9,213 nt of DNA from Akkermansia sp. (GCA_020047775.1 JAIFNK010000192.1:1-9213), one strand, 5' to 3'. Positions 1 to 7,687 are shown, numbered from the stretch's first letter. The notes: generated by a model from the letters alone, not told the origin. A program made the numbers and translations.

Positions 1-272
1 GACGCCGCTACATCAGCCCGGCGCTCGCCGAGCAGCTCGCCGGCGCACTCGCCGGAGAACCCGCCGGAACTTCCCACGAAACTCTCTCAAACCGCGAGCT
101 CCAGGTCTTGCGCTTGATCGCCCTCGGGAAATCGATCAAGGAAATCAGCGCAGACCTCGCCCTGAGCGCGAAGACGGTGGCCACTTATCGCAGCCGCATC
201 GCCGAGAAAATGGGGTTGTCGTCCAATGTCGAACTCACGCGCTACGCGATGCAGCACCATTTGGTGGATTGA
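1..272 (+). CDS. LuxR/NarL-type response regulator, C-terminal part (5' end outside window)
   Basis: The reading frame is open from base 3 and stops at TGA 270-272, giving 89 visible residues. It opens with RRYISPALAEQLA, the linker seen after the receiver domain of NarL/FixJ response regulators. A LuxR-type helix-turn-helix follows: SNRELQVLRLIALGKS, then IKEISADLALSAKTVATYRS with the recognition helix, and the family's usual end (RIAEKMGLSS, then a helix with ELTRYAM). This is a DNA-binding domain of a two-component transcription activator in the cytoplasm. The phosphorylated receiver domain should lie to the left of the window. Its partner kinase and targets cannot be read from here. It is convergent with accD and separated from it by a hairpin. 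Family assignment is strong; the specific regulator is unknown. Confidence 0.9.
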   Translation, partial: RRYISPALAEQLAGALAGEPAGTSHETLSNRELQVLRLIALGKSIKEISADLALSAKTVATYRSRIAEKMGLSSNVELTRYAMQHHLVD

Positions 273-303
273 ATCCCGTTCGAATGAAAAAACCTGCGGT
301 CTT

Positions 304-321
304 GTAGGGAAAACTACCTAC
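304..321. repeat. Short inverted repeat in the intergenic region
   Basis: GTAGG (304-308) is repeated inverted as CCTAC (317-321), and the inner GTAG (304-307) also pairs with CTAC (314-317). The stretch reads GTAGGGAAAACTACCTAC. It lies 32 nt past the response-regulator stop codon. It could be an operator-like dyad or part of a 3' untranslated region; nothing in the sequence decides this, and a chance dyad of this size is possible. Confidence 0.3.
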
Positions 322-443
322 GTGAAATAGAGGATATCTCCACTGTAATTCCCGCAAATCCCGGCCATACTTCGGGTGTTGGCCATCGGTTCATTGACTT
401 TGCCCGAGTTCCGCAAGTGTGGGTTGCGGTGAGGCAATATTAG

Positions 444-484
444 GAACGCCGTCTTTCCGGGGGGGAGGGCGGCGTTCTGCTTTT
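444..484 (+). terminator. Putative intrinsic terminator between convergent genes
   Basis: GAACGCCGTC (444-453) pairs with GGCGGCGTTC (468-477) over 10 bp, with one G-T wobble and a 14-nt G-rich loop. On the + strand it is followed by TGCTTTTA, a short T-run, so it fits best as the terminator of the response-regulator transcript. On the - strand the hairpin starts only 5 nt after the accD stop codon but has only a weak T-rich tail (CTAATATTG), so it may serve accD as well, less efficiently. Confidence 0.6.
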
Positions 485-1316
485 ACTCCCCAGGCATCAT
501 GTAGGAGAGCAGCGTGCCGAGCTGCTCGCGCAACTTGGAGCGGGGCACGATGGCATCAATCAAGCCGTGCTCGAGCATGAACTCCGCCGTCTGGAAGCCT
601 GCCGGAAGATTCTGGTGGGTCGTCTCCTTGACCACCCGCGGCCCGGCAAACCCAATCATGCATTTGGGCTCGGCGAGATTGATGTCCCCGATGGTCGCAA
701 ACGAAGCCGTCACTCCGCCGGTCGTCGGATGGGTGAGCAGGGAAATATATGGCAGCTTGGCCTCGGACAAGCGGGCCAGCGCGCCGCACGTCTTGGCCAT
801 CTGCATCAGTGAAAGCATGCCTTCCTGCATCCGCGCCCCGGATGAGGCGGAAACAATGATCATGCCGCGCTTCTCGGCGATGGCCATCTCGATGGCGCGG
901 GTGATTTTTTCACCCACCACCGAGCCCATCGACCCGGCAAAAAACTTGAAATCCATGACGGCGATCATGGCACGCTGGCCGTGGATGGTGAGGCGGCCCG
1001 AAATCACGGCGTCGTCGAGGCCGGTCTTCTCACGCAGGCCGGCGGTTTTTTCGGCGTAGCCCGCGAAGCCGAGCGGGTTGGCGGAGATCAGGCCGGTTTC
1101 CGTCTCCTCGAACGAACCCGGATCGGCGAGCAACTCGATGCGCTCGCGGGAATCGATGAGAAAATGGTGGCTGCAATGCACGCAGACGTGGAGGTTCTGC
1201 TTGAGTTCGAGCGTGTGGATCATCGCGCCGCAGTCCGGGCACTTGCCCCAGAGGCCTTCCGGCATGTCTTCACGGCGATCGAGGGTGCGCAGGCGGGGTT
1301 TGCTGAAAATGCCCAT
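483..1316 (-). CDS. accD: Acetyl-CoA carboxylase, carboxyltransferase subunit beta
   Basis: The protein has 277 residues, close to the usual 280-300. It is the beta half of the carboxyltransferase that, with AccA, moves the carboxyl group from biotin on AccB to acetyl-CoA, giving malonyl-CoA for fatty acid synthesis in the cytoplasm. Visible features are the N-terminal four-cysteine zinc ribbon (C26-P-D-C29 and C45-V-H-C48), the conserved opening MGIFSKPRLR, and the crotonase-fold core with DFKFFAGSMGSVVGEK (122-137), SASSGARMQEG (156-166), TTGGVTASFATIGD (198-211) and GFAGPRVVKETT (222-233). The frame is open further upstream to 1532, but those 72 residues are unlike AccD and MGIFSK is the family's typical start. 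No Shine-Dalgarno is visible (CCAACTCCC before the ATG). It follows batE after 212 bp, so it probably has its own promoter. Confidence 0.97.
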   Translation of the reverse strand: MGIFSKPRLRTLDRREDMPEGLWGKCPDCGAMIHTLELKQNLHVCVHCSHHFLIDSRERIELLADPGSFEETETGLISANPLGFAGYAEKTAGLREKTGLDDAVISGRLTIHGQRAMIAVMDFKFFAGSMGSVVGEKITRAIEMAIAEKRGMIIVSASSGARMQEGMLSLMQMAKTCGALARLSEAKLPYISLLTHPTTGGVTASFATIGDINLAEPKCMIGFAGPRVVKETTHQNLPAGFQTAEFMLEHGLIDAIVPRSKLREQLGTLLSYMMPGE

Positions 1317-1528
1317 GGGAGTTGGAAAGTTGCGGTCTGGCACGAGCTGCCGCAGCGGAAGACTCGTTACGGGCGAAGCTAGCCGCCGCGATGGATGACG
1401 ACAATCCCCTTTTGAAAGTTCTGCGTCCTCCCGGTCAAACCCCGCGAAATCAGTGCCCGATGTCCGCCGGGGTGTGACCCATAACCATGTCGAACTTCGC
1501 GGCGAGCTCGCCCCGGTCTTGGATCGGA

Positions 1529-2269
1529 TCAAGATCCGCCCGGCGTGATCGCGGCCACGTCCTTGCCCGCCAGCCAGCCCTTGAGACTGGCGCCGGGGAC
1601 TTCAATGTATTGGAAATCGCCGTTTTTCGCGCCGAGGCGGACGCTGCGCCCCGGACCGGGCGTGCCCAGGGACTCGGCCTTTTCAAATGGCGAGAGCCGG
1701 ACGGTCGCCGCTTCGGATAGAACGATGCCGCGGGCGCCCTCGCCGCGGCGTAGATAGAGCGCCGAGCCCGCGGCGGCGATGAGAAGTCCGGCCACCCCGG
1801 CGGAAACCAGCACCCCGCGGCGCGGCAGTTTCACCGCACCTGCGACGACCGAGAGGCTGCCGAGGAACAACGCGGATCCTGCTAACAGCCACGACCATTC
1901 GTTCCTGCTCAACCGGCTAACGACAGCATCCAGCCACGGATGAAGCCCGTTTTCCTCGAACGCGGTGGCGGCCTTGCGGGCGAGCGCGAGGTTGGCTAGC
2001 AGATCCGGATCACGCGGCGTCAGCAGGCGGGCGCGCTCGTAGGCGAGGATGGCCGGGCCGTATTGCCTGAGCTGCTGATAGCTGTTACCGAGATTGTAAT
2101 AAACGGCGGCACGCGGGCCTTCCGCAGCGATGATTTTCTCGTAGCTGGCAGCGGCTCCGGCGAAGTCGCCGGCTTTGAATTGTTGATTCGCCTGATCGAA
2201 TTCGTCGGCGAAAACCGTCAATGCGCTCGTGATAAAGCACAACAGACCGAGGAGGAAATTCTTGTTCAT
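1529..2269 (-). CDS. batE: BatE-like protein: TPR, two membrane helices, SH3-like domain
   Basis: The 246-residue protein starts with a signal peptide or anchor (MNKNFLLGLLCFITSALTVF, then ADEF). TPR-type repeats follow at about 24-100 (FDQANQQFKAGDFAGAAASY, then AVYYNLGNSYQQL and AILAYERARLLTP). Two transmembrane helices lie at about 127-147 and 152-173, and a small beta-rich SH3-like domain at about 180-246 (ATVRLSPFEKA, GWLAGKDVAAI). This TPR-TM-TM-SH3 order is that of BatE. The ATG at 2269 lies one base after the batD stop (TGA 2273-2271), which indicates translational coupling and decides the start; the frame stays open inside batD up to 2719, but that is out-of-frame batD sequence. Its role is inferred from the family: a periplasmic scaffold of the Bat complex. 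No paired function was demonstrated from sequence. Confidence 0.88.
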   Translation of the reverse strand: MNKNFLLGLLCFITSALTVFADEFDQANQQFKAGDFAGAAASYEKIIAAEGPRAAVYYNLGNSYQQLRQYGPAILAYERARLLTPRDPDLLANLALARKAATAFEENGLHPWLDAVVSRLSRNEWSWLLAGSALFLGSLSVVAGAVKLPRRGVLVSAGVAGLLIAAAGSALYLRRGEGARGIVLSEAATVRLSPFEKAESLGTPGPGRSVRLGAKNGDFQYIEVPGASLKGWLAGKDVAAITPGGS

Positions 2270-2270
2270 G

Positions 2271-4118
2271 TCAGCGGGCGGATGGAGTGAGGGACGCCAT
2301 CGCTTCATCGAGCAAGGCGCGCCATTGCGGCAGGATTTCGCCGGTGGATTGGCGGTTGTATTCGTGGAGATCCGCCTCGCGGAAAAACCGGGCGACCGGC
2401 GAGTCCTCGGAGATGCGCGCGCTGACTTCGGCCAGCGTGATCGCTTGCGCCGGTTGGTTCCACATCGCACCAAGCCGCTGCTGGATGGCAAGCCGCGCGG
2501 CCGCGAAATAACCGGTGACATCCCGGGCGGCGGCGCATTTTCCGGCCGCTTCGAGTGCGTCCCGGGTCGCCGCTTCCATCGCCGCCAGCGCACGCCTTTT
2601 CGGATCATCCCGGCGGCGGCGCAGCAGATTGAGGATTCCTCCCAGCACACCAAGCAACCCGGAGACGGCAAGCAGCTGGATGAACAAAGGCCGCGAAACC
2701 AGCGGCACCAGCACGCCAACCGGGGAAATTTCCAAATGCTGCCCGATCAATCCCGCGCTCTTCCTTTTCTCCGACTCCTTCACCTCCGGAGCGGCGGCGG
2801 GTTCCGCATCGACGATGTCCGCCCCGGCAACCTGGATGTTTTTCACCGGGCTGGTGATCGTCTTGTAAGCCTCGGCGGCGGGATCGAAATAACTGAAACC
2901 CAGCGCGATGTCCTGCGCTCCGCCCTTGCGCGGCACCGCGCTGAACTGGAAACTCTTGCTGCCGGAAAACGACGCTTCATCGCCCGCCGCGAACTCCTCC
3001 TTGCCGGAATAAGTCTTCCAAGCATCCGCCGGAGTGAGTTCGGGAGCTTTCAACAGCGAGAAATTCCCCGAGCCGCCGATCCTGGCGATGATCTGTTGGG
3101 GCTCGCCGGTTTTCCAGTTGTCGGGAATCTGCGAGGCTTCGAACTTGAAATCCCCCACCGCTCCGGTGAAGCCATCAGGACGACCCTCGGTCGGTAGCGG
3201 GCGCACTTCGATTTCCTGATCCACCGACTTGAGTGTCACGTCCTTCTGGATCATCGGCGTGTTCATCTGGTCGAAGACGCTGTCGAAAAACGGATCGTCG
3301 AATGGACCGCCCATCCGCCGGCGCGGCTGCTTGAGCGCGGCGGTGTCGCGCACCGCCACGGTGGCGTTCACCGAAAGCGACGCGGGATATTTCCCCGCCT
3401 TGGTCGCGGAAATCCCGCCGAACCAGGTGACGACGAGGTAGCGTTTTCCATCCTTCATCTCCTGCGTCTGCTGCGGTTGGCCGCTGACGTTGTGAAGCGT
3501 GAACGCCTTGCCTTCCGGCTGGATCCCGCTGCGCAGGTTCGCCCGTGAATCCGCCGGCAGCCATGCGCGGATGCGCACCGGCGCGATCTCGCCGACATAC
3601 GCGTGCTTCCGCTTGCTGTCCGCCAGCTCGACGGTTAGGAAGCCGAACCGGTTCTCCCCGGTATCGGCCGCTTCTTCCGGCGCAGGTTGCTGCTGGCCCG
3701 GTGGAGTCGGCGGCATCCCCGCCGGAGGCTGCGCGGCACCGGCATTGAGGACCTTGAGCTTGAGCGGCTGGGTGGAGAATCTTTTCCCATCGACCATGAC
3801 GTCGATCGCCGGAATCTGATAGTCTCCGGGAACATTCGCCCCTACGACATAGGTGTAGGTCACGGAAACGGTGGTATGGCCGTTGAACAACTGCATCTGC
3901 TGGCTCTGTCCGCGCGGCTGCACGATGAGGTTTTCGACCGCCGGAATCTCAGGCTTCCCCGCCTTGCCGCCGGACACCTTCAGGGTCAGCACCGCACCAT
4001 TTCCCGCAGGCACGGAATCGCGGTCGAGCGTCGCCTCCACTTCCGCCGCGTTGGCGATGGAAATCATCATGACGAACGCCGCGAAGACTCTCGCCGGAAA
4101 ATTGAAAACAGTTACCAT
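2271..4118 (-). CDS. batD: BatD-like protein, secreted beta-rich domains with one C-terminal membrane anchor
   Basis: The protein has 615 residues. A signal peptide spans about 1-24 (ending SIANAA). The beta-rich periplasmic part begins with the typical BatD opening EVEATLDRDSVPAGNGAVLT. A Pro/Gln/Ala-rich linker lies at 127-150. The family-typical DDPFFDSVFDQM is at 274-285 and GFTGAVGDFKFEAS at 317-329. One membrane helix at about 477-499 is followed by the stop-transfer RRRRDD and a 110-residue helical cytoplasmic tail. The start ATG at 4118 overlaps the end of the upstream gene by 7 nt (ATGGTAA), and a weak AAGG lies 7 nt before it. BatD is thought to be part of the envelope Bat complex with BatA and BatB; the mechanism is not known. 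The tail resembles that of the DUF4381-like protein in this operon. Confidence 0.9.
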   Translation of the reverse strand: MVTVFNFPARVFAAFVMMISIANAAEVEATLDRDSVPAGNGAVLTLKVSGGKAGKPEIPAVENLIVQPRGQSQQMQLFNGHTTVSVTYTYVVGANVPGDYQIPAIDVMVDGKRFSTQPLKLKVLNAGAAQPPAGMPPTPPGQQQPAPEEAADTGENRFGFLTVELADSKRKHAYVGEIAPVRIRAWLPADSRANLRSGIQPEGKAFTLHNVSGQPQQTQEMKDGKRYLVVTWFGGISATKAGKYPASLSVNATVAVRDTAALKQPRRRMGGPFDDPFFDSVFDQMNTPMIQKDVTLKSVDQEIEVRPLPTEGRPDGFTGAVGDFKFEASQIPDNWKTGEPQQIIARIGGSGNFSLLKAPELTPADAWKTYSGKEEFAAGDEASFSGSKSFQFSAVPRKGGAQDIALGFSYFDPAAEAYKTITSPVKNIQVAGADIVDAEPAAAPEVKESEKRKSAGLIGQHLEISPVGVLVPLVSRPLFIQLLAVSGLLGVLGGILNLLRRRRDDPKRRALAAMEAATRDALEAAGKCAAARDVTGYFAAARLAIQQRLGAMWNQPAQAITLAEVSARISEDSPVARFFREADLHEYNRQSTGEILPQWRALLDEAMASLTPSAR

Positions 4119-6082
4119 GTCTTGCCTTTGGTCGAGTTGTCAGGTTTTGAGAAACGCGTCCGCTGCGGCTGCGGGATGGGGATCACCGTGCGCTCGTCCT
4201 GGCGCAAGGCTTCGAGAAGTTGCTTGGCTTCCTCCGGAGTCATCTCCTGCTTTTGGGCGCGCTCGTTGCTCATTTCACCTTCCTGTTTTTCCCCGGATTT
4301 CTCATCGCCATTTTTCGTGTCCTTGCCGTCTTTCTTGTCGCCCTCTTTGGAATCCTTGCCATCCTCGGGCTTCTCTCCAGCTTTGGGATCTTTTCCATCC
4401 TTGTTGTCCTTCTTGTCGCCAGGCTTCTCGCCGTCCTTGGGATCTTTCCCGTCTTTGTCATCCTTCTTGTCGCCGGGCTTTTCGCCATCTTTGGGGTCCT
4501 TGCCATCCTCAGGTTTCTCACCGTCCTTCGGATCCTTGCCATCCTTGTTGTCTTTCTGTTCCTTCTGCTCTTTGTCGTCCTTCTTATCCTGATCGTCCTT
4601 CTTATCTTTATCGTCCTTCTTGTCGTCCTTTTTCTGCTGTTTTTTCAGTTCTTCGAGCTTCTTCTCGACCAGCGCCTTGTTGAACACGGCGTCCTCATCC
4701 GAGCCGTTCAGGGAAAGCGCGTCCTGGTAAGCCTTGATGGATTCCTCCCAGGTTTTGATCGTCGCTTCGGGATCCTTTTCCAGCGTGCCCTGACCGGTCC
4801 GATAGAGCGTGTTTCCAAGGTTGTAATACGACCGCTGCTGGAGCGCCAGATCCTGGGTCCGCAGGGAAGAACGCAGGGACTCGGAAGCCTTCGCGAAATC
4901 TCCCTTGGTATAAGCTTCGGTGCCTTCGTTGTAAATTTTCCGCGGGTCTTGATTCGCGCTGCCATCCAGCGCGGACGTTGCGATAAATCCAAGCACCAGA
5001 ACCGCCGTGGTCTGCGGAGTGATCTTGTGCCGCCGCGCCACCGACGGGAGGGCGCGGACTTTCTTCGCCCGGCGTCGGTCCACCATGAAAAATTCCACCA
5101 GCAGGCAGGCGATCGCCAAGCCCAGCGGCCACTCGAAGCGCTCCAGCGGGATGCGCTCCATCCGCTGGTCCCGCTCGGTCTTCGGCACCAGCCGCAGCTT
5201 CTCTTGATAGATCGTGGTGAGTCCCTCCGCCCCGCGGCCGAGCGGGACGTAAAGCGCGTTGGTTTCCTCCGCGATTTTTTTCAACGTGGATTCATCCAGC
5301 GTGGTCGTCACCACTTTCCCGGATTCATCGCGAACGAAATCCGTGCGGCCGTTGCGCATCTTGATGGGAATGTTAGCACCCTCGGGGCTGCCGACGCCGA
5401 CGGTATAAATGGCCATGCCTTTTTTCGCCGCAGCCTTGGCGGCGTCGATCACGTCGCCCTGGAGATCCTCTCCATCGGTGAGCAGGACGAGCACGCGGTG
5501 GTTGTTGCCGTTTTCATCGAAAAGCCGTTCCGCCTCCTTGATCGCGCTCGCCAGGTCGGTGCCTTGCCGTGGGATGAGGTCGGTATCGAGCGCGTTGAGC
5601 GACTCGCGGAACGCCTCGTAATCGAGCGTCAGCGGACACAGCGCGAAGGCACTGCCGGCGAACGGAATCAGACCCACGCGGTCGCCTTCCAAACGGCTGA
5701 CGAAATCAATGATGCCCAGCCGCGCGCGTTCGAGACGGTTCGGCGTTAGATCCTCCGCCAACATGCTGCGCGAGGTATCCACGGCGAACAGGATGTCGAT
5801 GCCCTTGCGCTTCACCTCACGCCACTCGTAGCCCTTTTGCGGCCGCGCGATGGCGGTGAAAATCATCAGGATCGCCAGCAGCCACAGCCCGCGCTTGAGG
5901 TTGCGCAGCCACGGGGAAAATCCTTCGGTCAGGCGTTGCCGGAAACGCGGGTGCACCAGCTTCGCCAAATCCGCCTCGCGGCGGCGGTCGAAGCGGATGA
6001 ACAAGCCGACGATGCCCGCGCACACGACGAGGCCGACGAGGATCCAGACCGGTTGGGCGAATTGTAATGAGGAGTCGTCCAT
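4112..6082 (-). CDS. batB: BatB-BatC fusion: VWA domain protein with TPR and Lys/Asp-rich tail
   Basis: The protein has 656 residues. Membrane helices lie at about 12-30 and 63-79. A VWA domain spans about 96-290 with intact MIDAS residues: D102, S104 and S106 (VDTSRSM), T175 (RQGTDL) and D203 (LLTDGED). A third helix is at about 319-334. After the basic RRRAKK, a fourth hydrophobic segment at 357-371 looks like the signal peptide of a once separate BatC. TPR repeats follow at about 381-470 (KIYNEGTEAYTKGDFAKAS, YYNLGNTLYRTG), then a Lys/Asp-rich tail at 480-603 and a conserved-looking helix and Pro-rich end. Positive-inside reading puts both the VWA and the TPR part in the periplasm. The start at 6082 lies 8 nt after the batA stop; an ATG at 6169 would overlap batA by 79 nt and adds no membrane or conserved sequence. 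Confidence 0.92.
   Translation of the reverse strand: MDDSSLQFAQPVWILVGLVVCAGIVGLFIRFDRRREADLAKLVHPRFRQRLTEGFSPWLRNLKRGLWLLAILMIFTAIARPQKGYEWREVKRKGIDILFAVDTSRSMLAEDLTPNRLERARLGIIDFVSRLEGDRVGLIPFAGSAFALCPLTLDYEAFRESLNALDTDLIPRQGTDLASAIKEAERLFDENGNNHRVLVLLTDGEDLQGDVIDAAKAAAKKGMAIYTVGVGSPEGANIPIKMRNGRTDFVRDESGKVVTTTLDESTLKKIAEETNALYVPLGRGAEGLTTIYQEKLRLVPKTERDQRMERIPLERFEWPLGLAIACLLVEFFMVDRRRAKKVRALPSVARRHKITPQTTAVLVLGFIATSALDGSANQDPRKIYNEGTEAYTKGDFAKASESLRSSLRTQDLALQQRSYYNLGNTLYRTGQGTLEKDPEATIKTWEESIKAYQDALSLNGSDEDAVFNKALVEKKLEELKKQQKKDDKKDDKDKKDDQDKKDDKEQKEQKDNKDGKDPKDGEKPEDGKDPKDGEKPGDKKDDKDGKDPKDGEKPGDKKDNKDGKDPKAGEKPEDGKDSKEGDKKDGKDTKNGDEKSGEKQEGEMSNERAQKQEMTPEEAKQLLEALRQDERTVIPIPQPQRTRFSKPDNSTKGKTW
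4274..4645 (-). repeat. Lys/Asp/Gly/Pro-rich periodic coding repeat in the BatB-C tail
   Basis: Residues 480-603 of the BatB-C protein are almost all K, D, G, E, P, Q and N. The core DGKDPKDGEKP starts at residues 514, 526, 544 and 562 (the last reads DGKDPKAGEKP), and a degenerate DGKDSKEGDKK starts at 574. The spacings are therefore 12, 18, 18 and 12 residues (36 and 54 bp); the 18-residue unit carries an insert of the type GDKKDD/N-K. Copies differ at synonymous third positions, so they are not fresh identical duplications. The segment is probably an extended, charged periplasmic linker. Confidence 0.85.
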
Positions 6083-6090
6083 GGTTCGAG

Positions 6091-7098
6091 TTAGGGAAGT
6101 CTGCGGAAGCGGGTTTGACTCAGGACCAGTTCCAACAGGAGCAGGCAGAGTCCGGGAACGAGGAACCACAGGAAGAGTTCGTCATACTGTTGGTATTTCT
6201 TGAGCTTGCGGGTGGTTTTTTCGAGCTGGTTGATCGAGTCGTAGATTTTTTCCAGCGACCCGGTATCCGTCGCGCGGAACGACTGCCCGCCGGTCGCAGC
6301 GGCGACTTCACGCAGCATTTCCTCATCGATTTCCACCTTCATCGTCTGCAAGTGGGTGCGGCCGAAGGCGTCCTGCACCGGCACGGGAGCTTCACCACGG
6401 ATGCCGGCGCCGATGGTGTAAATTTTGATGCCAAGTGCCTTCGCCGCCTCGGCGGCGGTGAGCGGATTCACCGCACCGGCGTTGTTCACCCCGTCGGTTA
6501 GGAGAATGATGATCCGGGATTTTGCGGTGGAATCCTTGAGGTGATCCACCGAGGATGCGATGGCGGAACCAATGGCGGTGCCATCCTCGACCTGGCCCAT
6601 TTTTACATCCGCCAGGCGCTTGCCGAGGAAATCGTGGTCAAGCGTGAGCGGGCTGACCAGATAGGGCCGACCGGCGAAGGCGACCATGCCGAGCTTGTCG
6701 TTAGGTCGCTGGCCGACGAATTTTCCGACGACGTTTTTCACCACTTCAAGGCGGTTCACCGGCTTGCCTTCGAGCTCGAAATCCAGCGCTTCCATCGAGC
6801 CGGAAACATCCAGCGTGAGCACGATGTCGATCCCGCTGGCCTCGATCTCGGAAGACCCCTTGCCATGACGCGGCCGGGCGAAGGCGACGATGAGCAGCGC
6901 GAATGATAGAAGCCCGAGGAACGCCATGAGACGCCCGGCTTTCGAGCGGGTTTTTGCGCCGACATGGATGGCATCGTCGGTGGATGGCATTCGGATCGCA
7001 ACGGGCCTGCCCCAGCGGCCTTTCCAGATCGCGAGAACCGGCAGGAGCAGCAGGAGGAACAGGAATTCCGGATGCAGAAACTGGAAACTCTCGGTCAT
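6091..7098 (-). CDS. batA: BatA-like VWA domain membrane protein
   Basis: The 335-residue protein has N-terminal membrane helices at about 10-25 (FLFLLLLLPVLAI) and 57-73, a VWA domain from about 89 to 290, and a C-terminal helix at about 309-326 followed by RFRR. The MIDAS is complete: D97, S99 and S101 in LDVSGSM, T174 in EDGTAIGSA and D202 in LLTDGVNNAG. The conserved phrases FARPRHG and AFAGRPYLVSPLTLD are typical of BatA/BatB. The family is thought to sit in the inner membrane with the VWA domain in the periplasm, binding partners through a divalent metal. Its ATG overlaps the TGA of the DUF4381-like gene in an ATGA junction (7095-7098), and batB follows after 8 nt. Telling BatA from BatB rests on gene order and the lack of a TPR extension. 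Confidence 0.93.
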   Translation of the reverse strand: MTESFQFLHPEFLFLLLLLPVLAIWKGRWGRPVAIRMPSTDDAIHVGAKTRSKAGRLMAFLGLLSFALLIVAFARPRHGKGSSEIEASGIDIVLTLDVSGSMEALDFELEGKPVNRLEVVKNVVGKFVGQRPNDKLGMVAFAGRPYLVSPLTLDHDFLGKRLADVKMGQVEDGTAIGSAIASSVDHLKDSTAKSRIIILLTDGVNNAGAVNPLTAAEAAKALGIKIYTIGAGIRGEAPVPVQDAFGRTHLQTMKVEIDEEMLREVAAATGGQSFRATDTGSLEKIYDSINQLEKTTRKLKKYQQYDELFLWFLVPGLCLLLLELVLSQTRFRRLP

Positions 7099-7685
7099 GG
7101 CGTGGCGGCTCGGGACGTGGAGCGGATGAAATTGCGGGCGGCGTCTAGCAACTCCCCGCGCTGGGTGGAATCGAGGTTGGATCCGGCGAATTTCGCGAGG
7201 TCGCAGGATTTTAAAAAGATCCGCAAGTGGTCGCTCTCACCGATGAGTGACGAGCTTTCTTGTTTCGCCAGATCGTGGAGAAACTCCTCGGTCGTGCGGC
7301 GCGGCGCGGCCAGTCCGAAACGCTCGGCGATGTATTGCCTAACCGTCTGCGCCGCGCGGTTGGCGAAGGCTTCCGCGGCGAGGGCTTCGCGGGTCGCCTC
7401 AAGTTCTGCCAGAGACGCGAGCGCGACTTCCGGCGGACTCTTGAGCTGTTGCTTGCGGGCTCGCTTTTTCCAAAGATAGGCGGCGAGCGTTAACAGGAGG
7501 ATGCCACCGCCGACGGAGCTGTAGAGCACGACCGGCGGCTTCCCGGCCACGGGGATTTCCACCAGCGCCTTCGGCCCGCGGATGTCTTCGGCGGCATCGG
7601 GCGCTTGAGCGGATAGATCGCACGTCAGCGCCGCGATCAGGAGAGCGCGGGAGACATGTCGGAGGATGGAACTGGAATTGGACAT
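7095..7685 (-). CDS. DUF4381-like membrane protein of the Bat operon
   Basis: The 196-residue protein begins with a probable signal peptide (about 1-27, hydrophobic RALLIAALTC then LSAQA). A short periplasmic piece contains DIRGPKALVEIP, like the opening of DUF4381 proteins. One membrane helix at about 52-72 is followed by KKRARKQQ and a 115-residue helical cytoplasmic domain. Small proteins of this plan commonly lie between the DUF58 gene and batA in Bat loci; no function is established, and a structural role linking the cytoplasmic MoxR/DUF58 proteins to the membrane complex is only inference. The gene starts 2 nt after the DUF58 stop (TGATCATG) and ends in a 4-nt overlap with batA. The family name is recalled from architecture and position, so it is less certain than the neighbours. 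Confidence 0.75.
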   Translation of the reverse strand: MSNSSSILRHVSRALLIAALTCDLSAQAPDAAEDIRGPKALVEIPVAGKPPVVLYSSVGGGILLLTLAAYLWKKRARKQQLKSPPEVALASLAELEATREALAAEAFANRAAQTVRQYIAERFGLAAPRRTTEEFLHDLAKQESSSLIGESDHLRIFLKSCDLAKFAGSNLDSTQRGELLDAARNFIRSTSRAATP

Positions 7686-7687
7686 GA

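Noticed and set aside
1336..1352. TGGCACGAGCTGCC resembling a sigma-54 promoter on the + strand.
   Set aside because: The TTGC element at the required spacing is missing and no + strand gene follows.
1410..1438. A possible - strand promoter for accD: TTGACC, 17 nt, TCAAAA.
   Set aside because: The -10 match is poor and the spot is about 95 nt from the start codon; it is not better than chance in a gap of this size.
1391..1477. A 28-codon + strand frame (begins MDDDNPLLKVLRPPG) in the gap between batE and accD.
   Set aside because: It is very short, has no ribosome binding site or visible promoter, and matches nothing I recognise.
1501..1512. Perfect 12-bp palindrome GGCGAGCTCGCC just after batE.
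   Set aside because: It has no loop space and no T-run, so it is not a convincing terminator, and such GC-rich palindromes are expected by chance here.
3687..4592. A 301-codon + strand frame with Ser/Pro/Phe-rich repeats.
   Set aside because: It is an out-of-register shadow of batD and of the repeated batB-C tail; the repeats come from the same DNA periodicity and the rest matches no family.
4220..5749. A 509-codon open frame on the + strand that looks like a membrane protein with many hydrophobic segments.
   Set aside because: It lies exactly antisense and in codon register with batB-C. Reverse-complemented Lys and Asp codons (AAG, AAA, GAC, GAT) read as Leu, Phe, Val and Ile, so the charged tail becomes a false hydrophobic protein. 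Antisense stops need sense codons TTA, CTA or TCA, which are rare here; the frame ends at the first CTA codon.
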